Assembly (NCBI GenBank): GCA_903900335.1
Contig: CAIUMP010000060.1
Coordinates: forward strand, 150,411-214,410
Direction: 5' to 3'
Source: an uncultured Ignavibacteriota bacterium
GTDB lineage: Bacteria; Bacteroidota; Ignavibacteria; Palsa-1295
Length of the DNA stretch: 64,000 bases
A program made the position numbers and the translations under genes. The notes under the pieces were generated by a model, which did no database searches, was not told the origin of the DNA, and saw nothing but the letters and a program-made list of their open reading frames with translations. The number at the start of each line of letters is the position of its first letter. Position 1 is the stretch's first letter. Shown here one piece after another: positions 11,652 to 19,656 of the stretch.

Positions 11652-11876
11652 TTAGGCTGCAACTGCCTCCCCATCCACGTGGTGCAATACGAGAAATTGC
11701 TCTGCCCTCAGGGTGGGCATTGCAAAGGTTTGTCCGCACCGATCGGAGAACTCCACCAGGTAGAGCCCCGTACCCGGATCGTCAACGATCGTACCAACAT
11801 CGCCACGAATCAATTGCTCCGATGGAATATCTTCTAAGATTGCGACTACGTCCAACTCGCGAATTAATATGTTCAT
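11652..11876 (-). CDS. DUF4926 family small protein
   Basis: 74-residue protein matching the DUF4926 pattern: VVAILEDIPSEQLIRGDVGTIVDD, then GLYLVEFSDRCGQTFAMPTL and a final LVLHHV. These are small SH3-like beta proteins often found beside DUF6883 genes, as here. The start ATG overlaps the stop of the upstream DUF6883 gene by four bases (ATGA), so the two are translationally coupled. The pairing and sizes recall a toxin-antitoxin or effector-immunity arrangement, but no activity is established and neither member has a catalytic motif I recognise. The product is predicted to be cytoplasmic. Confidence 0.8.
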   Translation of the reverse strand: MNILIRELDVVAILEDIPSEQLIRGDVGTIVDDPGTGLYLVEFSDRCGQTFAMPTLRAEQFLVLHHVDGEAVAA

Positions 11877-12235
11877 GGTGTTCCTCGTTCTGCCGGTCTT
11901 CGACGTTTTAGATAACAGCTTACAAAACGCGGGAAATCTTCGTTCTCTCGAACGATCCAGATCGTTCGGATTCTAAATGTGCGTTCTGGCCTGGTGATCA
12001 TTGAATCGATATAGTAGAGCATCCCATACTCATTCGGTCGATGAAAGGCAACCTGTTCCGTATCGTTGATCCCTCGGAGAATCTCTCTGAGTTCTTCCGA
12101 ATTGTTTTGGCTGATCCCGAGCAGTTTCGAGAACAGATAGGCTTTATGCGACCCCTCACTGTGACCAGGATTCAGACAGTATTGGTGCAGCTTATCGTCA
12201 CCAATAATCGCACGATCAGCGTTAGGTAATTTCAT
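11873..12235 (-). CDS. DUF6883 family protein
   Basis: 120-residue cytoplasmic protein. The N-terminus MKLPNADRAIIGDDKLHQYCLNP, then HKAYLFSKLLGIS, and the C-terminal IRTIWIVRENEDFPRFVSCY follow the DUF6883 pattern as I remember it. Such domains occur as solo proteins with DUF4926 and at the C-termini of larger secreted toxins, which is why a toxin role is worth testing. The gene lies 18 bases downstream of a STAS-domain gene on the same strand and its stop overlaps the start of the DUF4926 gene. Function unknown. Confidence 0.75.
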   Translation of the reverse strand: MKLPNADRAIIGDDKLHQYCLNPGHSEGSHKAYLFSKLLGISQNNSEELREILRGINDTEQVAFHRPNEYGMLYYIDSMITRPERTFRIRTIWIVRENEDFPRFVSCYLKRRRPAERGTP

Positions 12236-12253
12236 CTACCGCACCTGCCCAGG

Positions 12254-12562
12254 CTAAGCCGCGCCCAGTATCTCCGTCAGTTTCGTAACACTCAGAAGGT
12301 TGCGCAGCTGCTCTCCCGGCTGCTCCAAACGGAACTCCGCCCCGTGCTCTTGCACGGTTTGACGGGCTGCGATCAACATCCCCAATCCAGAGCTATTGAC
12401 AAATCCGACGCCCGCAGCGTTAAGCCCTACGCTCTTCACCGCTTGCGCGTTCAGTGTCTCTCGCAGGTCGGTAGCGAACTTCATGGCGTCAGCACCACCG
12501 ATAAGGTCGCCTGTGAGTGTGATGGAAAGCGTGTCAGAAGATGCGTTAAAGTTTGAGTTCAT
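12254..12562 (-). CDS. STAS-domain anti-sigma factor antagonist
   Basis: 102-residue single STAS domain of the SpoIIAA/RsbV type. Such proteins release a sigma factor or other partner from a serine kinase when unphosphorylated. The switch serine sits in the segment VGFVNSSGLGMLIAA, which matches the family motif around the phosphorylated Ser. No kinase of the RsbW/SpoIIAB type or PP2C phosphatase lies nearby, so the partners are encoded elsewhere. It heads a short minus-strand run with DUF6883 and DUF4926 genes, from which it is separated by only 18 bases; cotranscription is possible, but a functional link is not obvious. Confidence 0.88.
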   Translation of the reverse strand: MNSNFNASSDTLSITLTGDLIGGADAMKFATDLRETLNAQAVKSVGLNAAGVGFVNSSGLGMLIAARQTVQEHGAEFRLEQPGEQLRNLLSVTKLTEILGAA

Positions 12563-12608
12563 GCCAAGCGAAACGCCGCTTTCGGGAAGATAGATTCTTC
12601 CAAAGAAC

Positions 12609-12616
12609 TACTTTTG
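12609..12616 (+). promoter_or_regulatory. Candidate promoter box TACTTTTG upstream of the DJ-1 gene
   Basis: Exact TAnnTTTG match in the 96-base gap between divergent genes. It is 43 bases before the chosen start codon of the DJ-1/PfpI gene, giving a leader of about 35 bases. The same eight bases recur at 19637 and 59526. Confidence 0.6.
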
Positions 12617-12658
12617 TCCCATCGCACTTACTTAAGAGATACCAAATTGCGTAAATTC

Positions 12659-13228
12659 ATGCGAATACCTCAACCACCGAAACTTCTCTCCCCGCACCGA
12701 GCGATCATCCTCAGCGCCGACAAGTTCGAGGACATGGAGTTGTTCTTTCCCTACTTCCGGCTTATCGAAGCGGGTATTCGAGTAGACGTTGCCGCGCCAC
12801 GTGTCGAAAAGCTCACGGGCGAAAACGGCTACTGGTTCGAGAATGTCGATCTGAGAATAGACGACGTGGAGCCGGACAAGTATGACCTATTGATCCTGCC
12901 TGGCGGAAGACCCGATGGTGCACCCCAAACTGTGCGGCGGAACGCACATGCATTAGAAATTACGCAGCATTTCTTCGCTGCTAATAAGCCGGTTGGCGCG
13001 ATCTGCCACGGACCCTATACTCTCGTTTCAGCGGATTGTGTGCGCGGCAGGAAGCTGACCTGCTTCTTTGGCGATGGAGTGCCGGAGGAAGTTCAGGCGG
13101 CAGGGGGACTCTATGAAGATGCGGAGGTTGTCGTGGACGGCAACTTAGTCACTTCCCGATGGCAACCGGACCTCCCGGCCTTTATGCGGGAGGTCATGCG
13201 AATGATGGAATCGTACGTGAAGCGCTAG
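12659..13228 (+). CDS. DJ-1/PfpI family protein
   Basis: 189-residue cytoplasmic protein of the DJ-1/PfpI superfamily, which includes stress proteins, deglycase-like enzymes and intracellular proteases. The ATG at 12659 is preferred; an in-frame TTG at 12614 falls inside the predicted promoter. The nucleophile elbow is GAICHGPYTL with its Cys, and the upstream acidic residue lies in the segment SADKFEDMELFFPYFRL; LILPGGRPDG is the characteristic strand-turn. C-terminal RWQPDLPAFMREVMRMM is typical of the PfpI subgroup. Substrate unknown. The next gene, secF, is convergent and 11 bases away, so this gene is transcribed alone. Confidence 0.9.
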   Translation: MRIPQPPKLLSPHRAIILSADKFEDMELFFPYFRLIEAGIRVDVAAPRVEKLTGENGYWFENVDLRIDDVEPDKYDLLILPGGRPDGAPQTVRRNAHALEITQHFFAANKPVGAICHGPYTLVSADCVRGRKLTCFFGDGVPEEVQAAGGLYEDAEVVVDGNLVTSRWQPDLPAFMREVMRMMESYVKR

Positions 13229-13239
13229 CCCTGCGTTGA

Positions 13240-14223
13240 TTAGGCAGTCGCCGTGGCGCGCTTCGACATAGAGCGCTGGCCGACTGGCAACGATGCCGTC
13301 TTGTTCTTGTCCTTCTCAAGCCAATCAAAGGCGATGGCGGAAGCAACGAAGATCGAGGAGTATGTTCCGGTGATAACACCGATGAGCATCGTAAATGCAA
13401 ATCCGCGAAGCACCTCACCACCCCAGATGAAGAGGACGAGCAGCGTCAGGAACACCGTGCCGGATGTGATGATCGTACGGGGGAGCGTCTCGTTGATAGC
13501 GCGATTCATGATCTCCTTAAGCGTCTGACCCTTATACTTCTTCTGATCCTCACGGATTCTGTCGAAGATGATAACGGTGTCGTTGACGGAGAATCCGACG
13601 ATCGTCAGGAATGCAGCCAACAACGTCGAGTTCATTTCGAGGTTCAACCACGGCACAAACCCATTGCAAATGACCGCGAAAGCGAACGCGACGAGCACGT
13701 CATGCAAGATAGCGATAACTGCGCCGAGACCATAGACGAATCGGAATCGGAAAGCAAGATAGATAAGGATGACAACGCATGTAAAGAACACTGCCTCGAA
13801 CGCCTTTACACGCAGCTCTGCACCGATCTTTGGTCCGATGTGCTGCTCCTGCAACAGCTGGGACTTGTTATTCGGGAAGCCCTTTTCCACCGCGGCAAGC
13901 ACCTTCTTGGTGGCTTCGGCACCCGCTGCGGCACCCTGGGCACCCTCGCGAACACGGATGAGCACACCGGCTTCGTCCTTACCATAGTACTTCACTTCCG
14001 CGCCCCGGATGGCAGCTGCGTCAAGCGCCTGGCGCATGTCGTCGATCTTCACATCCTTTTGAAACTGAAGCTGTACCTCGGTACCACCGGCGAAGTCGAT
14101 ACCGTATTCCACACCACGGATCATGGCGAAGAGGATACCTGCGACCGTCACCGTGATAGAGACGATGTACCATGTCCGGCGCTTGCCGATAAAATCAATA
14201 TTTGTCTTGCGAAAGAACCGCAT
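13240..14223 (-). CDS. secF: Protein translocase subunit SecF
   Basis: Inner-membrane partner of SecD that uses the proton gradient to help pull preproteins through SecYEG. The 327-residue product has six predicted transmembrane segments, the first at about residues 17-37. The SecF signature GVEYGIDFAGGTEVQLQF follows it, then a periplasmic loop, and the conserved IVGFSVNDTVIIFDRIRED in the fourth segment. A Lys/Thr-rich tail ends the protein. secD lies 64 bases upstream on the same strand, the normal order. Confidence 0.97.
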   Translation of the reverse strand: MRFFRKTNIDFIGKRRTWYIVSITVTVAGILFAMIRGVEYGIDFAGGTEVQLQFQKDVKIDDMRQALDAAAIRGAEVKYYGKDEAGVLIRVREGAQGAAAGAEATKKVLAAVEKGFPNNKSQLLQEQHIGPKIGAELRVKAFEAVFFTCVVILIYLAFRFRFVYGLGAVIAILHDVLVAFAFAVICNGFVPWLNLEMNSTLLAAFLTIVGFSVNDTVIIFDRIREDQKKYKGQTLKEIMNRAINETLPRTIITSGTVFLTLLVLFIWGGEVLRGFAFTMLIGVITGTYSSIFVASAIAFDWLEKDKNKTASLPVGQRSMSKRATATA

Positions 14224-14231
14224 TGTGTAAA

Positions 14232-14252
14232 AGTGCTAAGTGCTGAGTGCTA
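14232..14252. repeat. Heptanucleotide tandem repeat, 3 units
   Basis: Three consecutive 7-base units AGTGCTA, AGTGCTG, AGTGCTA occupy the secD-secF gap. The unit differs from that at 1619-1646 but has the same period. Confidence 0.8.
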
Positions 14253-14287
14253 AAATCTTGAGTAGTAGAGTGCCGTTGTTGTTCGTC

Positions 14288-16285
14288 TTATCCGAACTTG
14301 ATCATTCCCTCGTTGCGATCCATCATCAGATCGAAGATCACACGAGTGATAACGATAGCAGTGAAGAGCGATGCTGCAATACCGATCATCAGCGTAACGG
14401 CGAAACCCTGGACGGTGCCTGTTCCAAACGAATAGAGAATAACGCCAGAGAAGAATGCTGTTAAGTGACCATCAAAGATCGGTGCAAAGGCTCGGCGATA
14501 CCCGTCGTCCATGGCTAGTTTGAGCGATTTGCCAAGCGCCAATTCCTCACGGATGCGCTCATAAATAAGCACGTTCGCGTCAACAGCGATACCGACAGTT
14601 AGAACAAGTCCTGCCATACCCGGCAAAGTTAGTGTCGCGCCAAAGGTGGCGAGCACAGCTGCGGTGAAGAGCAAGTTGATCATCACGGCGAGATCTGCAA
14701 CGACGCCGCCTGTAACGTAGTACATTCCCATGAAGAGAACGACTACGAGAAGACTCCAGATGATGGACCAGGTGCCCTTCGAGATCGAATCGGCTCCAAG
14801 CGACGGACCGACAACCGACTCCTGAATGATCTTCACAGGCGCGGGCAATGCGCCCGCCTTAAGAACGATCTTGAGAAGGTTCGCTTCGGTGATGTCTCCA
14901 ATGCCGGTGATCTGTGAATTACCGTTCGGAATTTCACCCTGCACCGTCGGTGCGGAGTAGATCACGCTGTCGAGGACGATAGCCACCTGCTTCTTCAGGT
15001 TCGACTTCGTCACGCGACGCCAGACGCGTGTACCATCGTCATCCATTTGCATGGTGACTTCTGGACGGCCATCCTGCTGCGAAATATCGGCGCGGGCGTC
15101 GGTGATCACTTTACCGGTCAACTCTGGTTGAGAGTTCAGGAAGTAGAGCTGGTAGTAATTTTCGGTCTTGCCTGGGAAGGGGCGGCTGAACATGAAGCTC
15201 ATCTCGTCCACATAAAGCGCCTTGATGTCTGGGCGGCTGACCATGCTCTTGATGAGGTTACGATCCGCCTCTGTGACGTAGAACTGGCTGTTCTTCTGGT
15301 CAAAGCCCTTGTAGAGTACTGCCGTAAACGGGTGCATCTTCAACTCGTGCGCCTGCTTCTGCTCTTTGGTCATTCCGATCGTCGCGATGGAATCGGCACG
15401 ACGAGCAGAGTCCTCCGGAGTGAGCGCCGCCATCGCCTTTGCGGAGGAATCGGTGCCCTTGGCCTTTGCGGTATCCGCTGACTTAGCAGCGGCCAGTGCG
15501 GAGGAATCTACACGCTTTGCCATGCTGTCCAGAGTCTTGTTGAATGCAAGGCTCGTGTCGCCGGCAAGGTGCTTGTCAATGCGATCGAAGACCTTCTGGA
15601 CAAGCGCCGGATCCTTCAGGAGGCGGAATTCAAGTTGGGCCGTTCCCTGCAGCAGCTGATGTACCTGCGTCGGGTCGCCAACGCCTGGAAGTTCGATGAT
15701 GATACGACGCGAGCCCTGCTTTTGGATCGTTGGCTCGGTGAGTCCGAATTGGTCAATACGATTTCGAATGATCTCGATAGCGCGATCAACTGCCTCGTCC
15801 ACGCCCTTTTGAAGGGACGCCTGGATGGCCTTGTCATCACCGGCACCAGCATCAGCGAAATAGAAGTAGTTCGCAAGCGACTTACCTTTTGGCTTCGCCA
15901 ATTCGGTGAAATGCTGGACGAACATCGGGACGATCGGGTTCTCCGAAGTGGCCTCTTCCTTTTCGGTTGCCTTCAACACGGCATCGAAAATGTCATCCTT
16001 TTGGAGTGCCTGCTCCTCGATGAACTTGAGTACGTCCACTTCCATCGTGACATAGATACCGCCACGGAGATCAAGGCCGAGCTTGATCGCCTTGGCATTG
16101 GCAGACTTGAGGTCATCCCCATTGTCGTGCAGCCACTTGACCTTCTTGAGCGAATCTGCGGGGCTATTGCCGAACGCATCGAGTTCGCCCTTCATCGTCT
16201 GCGACTGATAGGTCGGGATAAGGCCATAAATCGCTCCGACAATACAGAGCACAATAATGATGATCTTTGCGCGATTCTTTTTCAC
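14288..16285 (-). CDS. secD: Protein translocase subunit SecD
   Basis: Inner-membrane SecD with a large periplasmic P1 domain. The chosen GTG start gives VKKNRAKIIIIVLCIVGAIYGLIP, a normal SecD N-terminus with the first membrane segment at once; ATG codons at 16336 and 16333 are in frame and would add 16-17 residues. Motifs: KLGLDLRGGIYVTMEVD after the first segment, GLTEPTIQKQGSRRIIIELPGV in P1, and GIAVDANVLIYERIREEL in the fourth membrane segment. Residues 270-330 or so hold an Ala/Ser/Asp/Lys-rich insertion (SSALAAAKSADTAKAKG) that other SecD proteins lack and that may be a flexible periplasmic linker. The product is about 665 residues, toward the long side. Confidence 0.95.
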   Translation of the reverse strand: MKKNRAKIIIIVLCIVGAIYGLIPTYQSQTMKGELDAFGNSPADSLKKVKWLHDNGDDLKSANAKAIKLGLDLRGGIYVTMEVDVLKFIEEQALQKDDIFDAVLKATEKEEATSENPIVPMFVQHFTELAKPKGKSLANYFYFADAGAGDDKAIQASLQKGVDEAVDRAIEIIRNRIDQFGLTEPTIQKQGSRRIIIELPGVGDPTQVHQLLQGTAQLEFRLLKDPALVQKVFDRIDKHLAGDTSLAFNKTLDSMAKRVDSSALAAAKSADTAKAKGTDSSAKAMAALTPEDSARRADSIATIGMTKEQKQAHELKMHPFTAVLYKGFDQKNSQFYVTEADRNLIKSMVSRPDIKALYVDEMSFMFSRPFPGKTENYYQLYFLNSQPELTGKVITDARADISQQDGRPEVTMQMDDDGTRVWRRVTKSNLKKQVAIVLDSVIYSAPTVQGEIPNGNSQITGIGDITEANLLKIVLKAGALPAPVKIIQESVVGPSLGADSISKGTWSIIWSLLVVVLFMGMYYVTGGVVADLAVMINLLFTAAVLATFGATLTLPGMAGLVLTVGIAVDANVLIYERIREELALGKSLKLAMDDGYRRAFAPIFDGHLTAFFSGVILYSFGTGTVQGFAVTLMIGIAASLFTAIVITRVIFDLMMDRNEGMIKFG

Positions 16286-16323
16286 GTATGGAATCCGTAA
16301 ACTCTGAAAATTATGGGGAAAGT

Positions 16324-16368
16324 GGATGACCATCATCCGAGTGGAAGAGGCATCATCCACGTGGATGA
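16324..16368. repeat. GGATGA/TCATCC inverted repeats at the 5' end of secD
   Basis: Two dyads lie 14 bases apart. The first is GGATGA, CCA, TCATCC at 16324-16338. The second is the perfect 16-base palindrome TCATCCACGTGGATGA at 16353-16368. They surround the upstream in-frame ATG codons of secD. The same half-site recurs upstream of the S41 protease gene. They may be operators or RNA hairpins. Confidence 0.6.
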
Positions 16369-16559
16369 CCAAACCACCCACGGTGAACGACCGGCGATTC
16401 AATGACCGCCAAAGCGGGCTACGGGAGGCCGTCCCCTCCGAGAATGCCCCACCGTAAAACTTTCGAGGGTGCTAATGTTCCCTAATAACTACGATTTGAA
16501 CCGGATGCTACTATAATAGCCCCGATTTCGGGTATCCTTAAAGCAGAACGCGAGCGAGC

Positions 16560-17291
16560 TCAGCTCCGCCCCAGGAATTCGACAACTGGCAAGGCAGCTT
16601 TGAATTTCGCTCCGAGAAGCTGCGGCAGCTCTTCGCGAAGGAGGTCCTCACCAGTTAGATTGGTATTGAAGATAAAGCTCTTGAGCTTGAGCAGCTCAGC
16701 TGCCGGGTGATCCTCGCTGTACCCGACGGGTATGCGCTTTAGGGACTCGCCGGTGAGTCCGGTGGGATAAAGGGCGGAGAAGCTTTTGGCGGTGAGCAGT
16801 TTCGTAACTGTTTTGTGCTCCGCGGCGATCTTCGCTCGAATTCGCTTCAGGAAGGGCGGCATCGGCATATAGACGCCTCCACCCGCAAAAACGCTCACAT
16901 CCTTCCCTGTTTTCGCAGGTTCAAAGCCGATGTAAAATCCACTCCATTCCTCTTTTTTGGTGCCATCGAGCGGAAAGGAGAGCCCAACGTGCGTTTTGTA
17001 AGGCGACTTGTCCTTGCTGAATCGAATATCCCGGTTGATGCGGAAGAGAGACGTCTTCGCATTGCCGATGATCGGCATGTTGTGCGCGCGGAAGTACTCC
17101 CCCATCGCGTATGCCAGCGCCTTCGATGGGTTGCGTAAGTGCATTTCGTACTCCTCCCGGTGAGCCTCAAACCATTCCTTATTGTTGTTCTTCTTGAGTC
17201 CATGAAGAAACTTAAAGGTCTCTTTTGAGAATCCCTCAAAGATGGGAGCGGCTTCGTCGGGGAAAGAAAATGATTTTACTCGTGTCGCCAT
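16560..17291 (-). CDS. DUF2461 family protein
   Basis: 243-residue protein of the DUF2461 / TIGR02453 family, function unknown. The family pattern is seen in FSKETFKFLHGLKKNNNKEWFEAHR near the N-terminus, then LFRINRDIRFSKDKSPYKTHVGLSF in the middle, and GFYIGFEPAKT with the glycine-rich VFAGGGVYMP after it. No signal peptide or membrane segment; a cytoplasmic location is expected. It lies between secD and the S41 protease on the same strand, with 274 bases to the former and a terminator on the latter side, so it is probably transcribed separately. Confidence 0.9.
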   Translation of the reverse strand: MATRVKSFSFPDEAAPIFEGFSKETFKFLHGLKKNNNKEWFEAHREEYEMHLRNPSKALAYAMGEYFRAHNMPIIGNAKTSLFRINRDIRFSKDKSPYKTHVGLSFPLDGTKKEEWSGFYIGFEPAKTGKDVSVFAGGGVYMPMPPFLKRIRAKIAAEHKTVTKLLTAKSFSALYPTGLTGESLKRIPVGYSEDHPAAELLKLKSFIFNTNLTGEDLLREELPQLLGAKFKAALPVVEFLGRS

Positions 17292-17371
17292 GGTGCTTCT
17301 AAGATGCCGATCGTGTCACCGAGATCCCCGTCGCCCTTCGTGGGGCACAGACTGGGCTTGTCCAAATAAAA

Positions 17372-17396
17372 CAGCCGATGCTAAAAGCACCGGCTG
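17372..17396 (-). terminator. Rho-independent terminator of the S41 protease gene
   Basis: An 11-base stem with one mismatch, CAGCCGATGCT and AGCACCGGCTG around AAA, is followed on the minus strand by TTTTATTT. It lies 25 bases beyond the stop codon of the protease gene. Confidence 0.85.
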
Positions 17397-17421
17397 CAAA
17401 AATACGCTCATTCGCGATTGC

Positions 17422-19047
17422 TTACCTGTAGTCCGCAGCGAGATGGCTTGCCTCATCGAGCACGCTATAGGCCTTCTGATACTGACGGTCGTTCTCCAAC
17501 AGTACCTTGTAATAGACCTCATTGCCGAAGATGGAAAGTCCCATGCGTGCTCGGATCAGCGATGACAACCATGGCTTGTCAATGTTGAACTCGTCCATCT
17601 TGACCTCGATCTTCTTGTCCTTTGCTGCCTGGAGGATCTGATCGAACATGGCGTCCGTCACACGGAAGGTCTTTGTATAGTGATCGGCATCGCCGGCGGC
17701 TTTGATCTCCATCACGTGTCGCTCGACATAGTTCTCGACGAAATCGCCGATGATGCCTGCCGCGAAGATCTTGCGAGTGCTCAGTTGGCTCGTGTCGTTG
17801 CGGACGATGAAGTCTGGCGTTATCCCACCTCCACCATAAATGGTGCGGCCAGCGGCAGTCTTGAACTTCGGACGTGTGGTATCCTTCGAATTTAGATCGT
17901 AGGAATGACTAAAGTTATCCTCGTCCTCATCCGTGACCGCAGCGGCGGTGGTGTTCTTCGCATAATGACCACCTTCATACGGCTTCTGAATAGAACGTCC
18001 GCTCGGGGTGTAGTAGCGAGAGATCGTCAAACGGATCGCGCTGTTGTCCGGCAGATCGAACTGACGCTGAACAAGTCCCTTGCCGAAAGTCGTCTGCCCG
18101 ACGATAAGCGCGCGATCGAGGTCCTGCAAAGCGCCGGAGACGATCTCGCTGGCGCTGGCAGAGCTATTATCCACGAGCACGACCAACGGGGTCTTCTCAT
18201 ACGCCTGACCGGGCTGAGATGTCTCCACGTTGTCAAACGATTGCACACGGCTCTTCGTATAGACAATCGTCTTTGTTCCGCCGATAAATTCATCCGCGAT
18301 AGCGACAGCTTGTTCCAGGTAGCCACCCGGGTTTCCACGCAGATCGAGGATCAGGCGCTGCATTCCCTTGCTTTTCAAGTCAGACAATGCTGCCATCAAT
18401 TCATTATGTGTCTCTGTGGCGAAGCGTCCGACGTTCACATATCCGGTACTCGGATCCACCATGAAGTGGGCCATTACAGAGTAGAGCGGAATCACATCTC
18501 GCGTGATCGTGTAGGCGATCGGCTGCGGCTGACCGTATCGTACGATACCTACCGTGACTTTCGTCCCCTTTGGTCCGCGCAGTTTCTTCTTGACGTCATC
18601 CTCGTTCATCTTCAAGGCGCTCATCGTATCGATCGTAACGATCTTGTCACCAGCACGAATACCCAACAGATCGCTCGGTCCACCGGGGACCGGGCCATCG
18701 ACCGTGATCGTATCGCGGATGATGAGGAAGGTAACGCCAATGCCTTCGAACTTGCCACTGAAGGACTCCGCTTGTTCCTTCACGTTGCGGGGTGGCATAT
18801 AGACGGAGTGTGGATCGAGCTTACCAAGCAATCCAACGATCGCCGCAGCATTGAGATCTTCCACGTTGACCTTGTCCACATAGTAGCTCTGTACCATTCG
18901 CAGAACATCGCTATACTTCTGGACCTGTTCCATGATGTTATCGTCGCTAAAGGCACGCTCGATGCGAGCACCCATCAGCGCACTTACAACAACGAGGCCG
19001 ACGCCGATCATGGCAAGGCGGCGACGATTATAGATAAATTTTTGCAT
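17422..19047 (-). CDS. S41 family C-terminal processing protease
   Basis: 541-residue periplasmic or membrane-anchored serine protease of the CtpA/Prc family. An N-terminal uncleaved-type signal anchor (residues 9-27) is followed by a helical region, a PDZ domain (near residues 95-180, with GIGVTFLIIRDTITV and LLGIRAGDKIVTID), and the S41 domain. The catalytic Ser is in LVVLVDNSSASASEIVSGAL and the Lys in VGQTTFGKGLVQRQF, a Ser/Lys dyad as in CtpA. A C-terminal helical extension of about 130 residues follows the peptidase domain. Likely tasks are processing or degrading envelope proteins and regulating peptidoglycan hydrolases; the substrate is not inferable here. Confidence 0.93.
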   Translation of the reverse strand: MQKFIYNRRRLAMIGVGLVVVSALMGARIERAFSDDNIMEQVQKYSDVLRMVQSYYVDKVNVEDLNAAAIVGLLGKLDPHSVYMPPRNVKEQAESFSGKFEGIGVTFLIIRDTITVDGPVPGGPSDLLGIRAGDKIVTIDTMSALKMNEDDVKKKLRGPKGTKVTVGIVRYGQPQPIAYTITRDVIPLYSVMAHFMVDPSTGYVNVGRFATETHNELMAALSDLKSKGMQRLILDLRGNPGGYLEQAVAIADEFIGGTKTIVYTKSRVQSFDNVETSQPGQAYEKTPLVVLVDNSSASASEIVSGALQDLDRALIVGQTTFGKGLVQRQFDLPDNSAIRLTISRYYTPSGRSIQKPYEGGHYAKNTTAAAVTDEDEDNFSHSYDLNSKDTTRPKFKTAAGRTIYGGGGITPDFIVRNDTSQLSTRKIFAAGIIGDFVENYVERHVMEIKAAGDADHYTKTFRVTDAMFDQILQAAKDKKIEVKMDEFNIDKPWLSSLIRARMGLSIFGNEVYYKVLLENDRQYQKAYSVLDEASHLAADYR

Positions 19048-19080
19048 TACTAAGAGGTTATGTCGGCTGCGAAAACAAAC

Positions 19081-19218
19081 GCGGATGATCCGCCATCCGA
19101 ATTCCGATGATGAAGTCGTGAGCTACGTAAAAGTTGGTACGATACCGATTGTATGGAAGTTTCGAACAAGGAGTGTGCCGACCGAAGGAATCCGCCGACC
19201 TGGATGACGGATCATCCA
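19081..19218. repeat. GGATGA/TCATCC inverted repeats upstream of the S41 protease
   Basis: Two dyads flank the putative promoter region of the protease gene: GCGGAT, G, ATCCGC at 19081-19093 and TGGATGA, CGGA, TCATCCA at 19201-19218. They share the GGATGA/TCATCC arms of the secD-proximal pair. The intervening 107 bases contain no recognised gene. Confidence 0.55.
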
Positions 19219-19369
19219 AATTACTCAACAGCGCGGCTTTTCCTGAAAGTTCGGATAGAATCGGTGGGACACGGAGAGTTGAGGTGAATTCTTCCTAACT
19301 CGGAAAAGTCCTGGGGCTCGCACCATGGGCATACAAGTTGCACGGCGATGAGTTCAAAACCATCTATAC

Positions 19370-19567
19370 ATGACAGCAACCAATCCCGACCTACCAACGA
19401 CGCCGATGCAACCACATCCTGCTCCGTCCATTCCTGGCTCGCCAAGCACGGAACCGGCACCCATCCAAACACCGCAACCGGGATCGATCCCTGATCCAAC
19501 CCCCTCCCCCGGTCCGGCGAACCCAATGCCACAGCCACAGCCGAGCCAGCAGCCGATGCAGGGGTAG
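19370..19567 (+). CDS. Small proline-rich protein
   Basis: 65-residue frame, about one third proline, with repeated PxP and PQP groups (TPMQPHPAPSIPGSP, PGPANPMPQPQPSQQP). No signal peptide or fold is expected; such short Pro-rich proteins are occasionally conserved but their role is unknown. The start ATG lacks a strong ribosome site. The opposite strand also carries an open frame of 119 codons (19221-19580), which is probably an artefact of this composition. It lies in the gap between the divergent protease and response-regulator genes. It may not be a gene. Confidence 0.4.
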   Translation: MTATNPDLPTTPMQPHPAPSIPGSPSTEPAPIQTPQPGSIPDPTPSPGPANPMPQPQPSQQPMQG

Positions 19568-19636
19568 GTGTGGCCTTCACCTTCCTTTAGAGCAATTGGT
19601 TACTCGCTCCGACTGTACCACTGGCGGCATTTCTCC

Positions 19637-19644
19637 TACTTTTG
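19637..19644 (+). promoter_or_regulatory. Candidate promoter box TACTTTTG of the response regulator gene
   Basis: Exact TAnnTTTG box only 12 bases before the start codon at 19657. Transcription would start about 5-8 bases downstream, leaving a leader of fewer than ten bases and no room for a Shine-Dalgarno sequence, so the mRNA may be nearly leaderless. Confidence 0.6.
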
Positions 19645-19656
19645 TGTTAGGCTGGA

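Noticed and set aside
19221..19580. 119-codon minus-strand frame opposite the proline-rich protein
   Set aside because: No family resemblance, covers the upstream region of the divergent protease gene, and its composition mirrors the opposite-strand proline codons.
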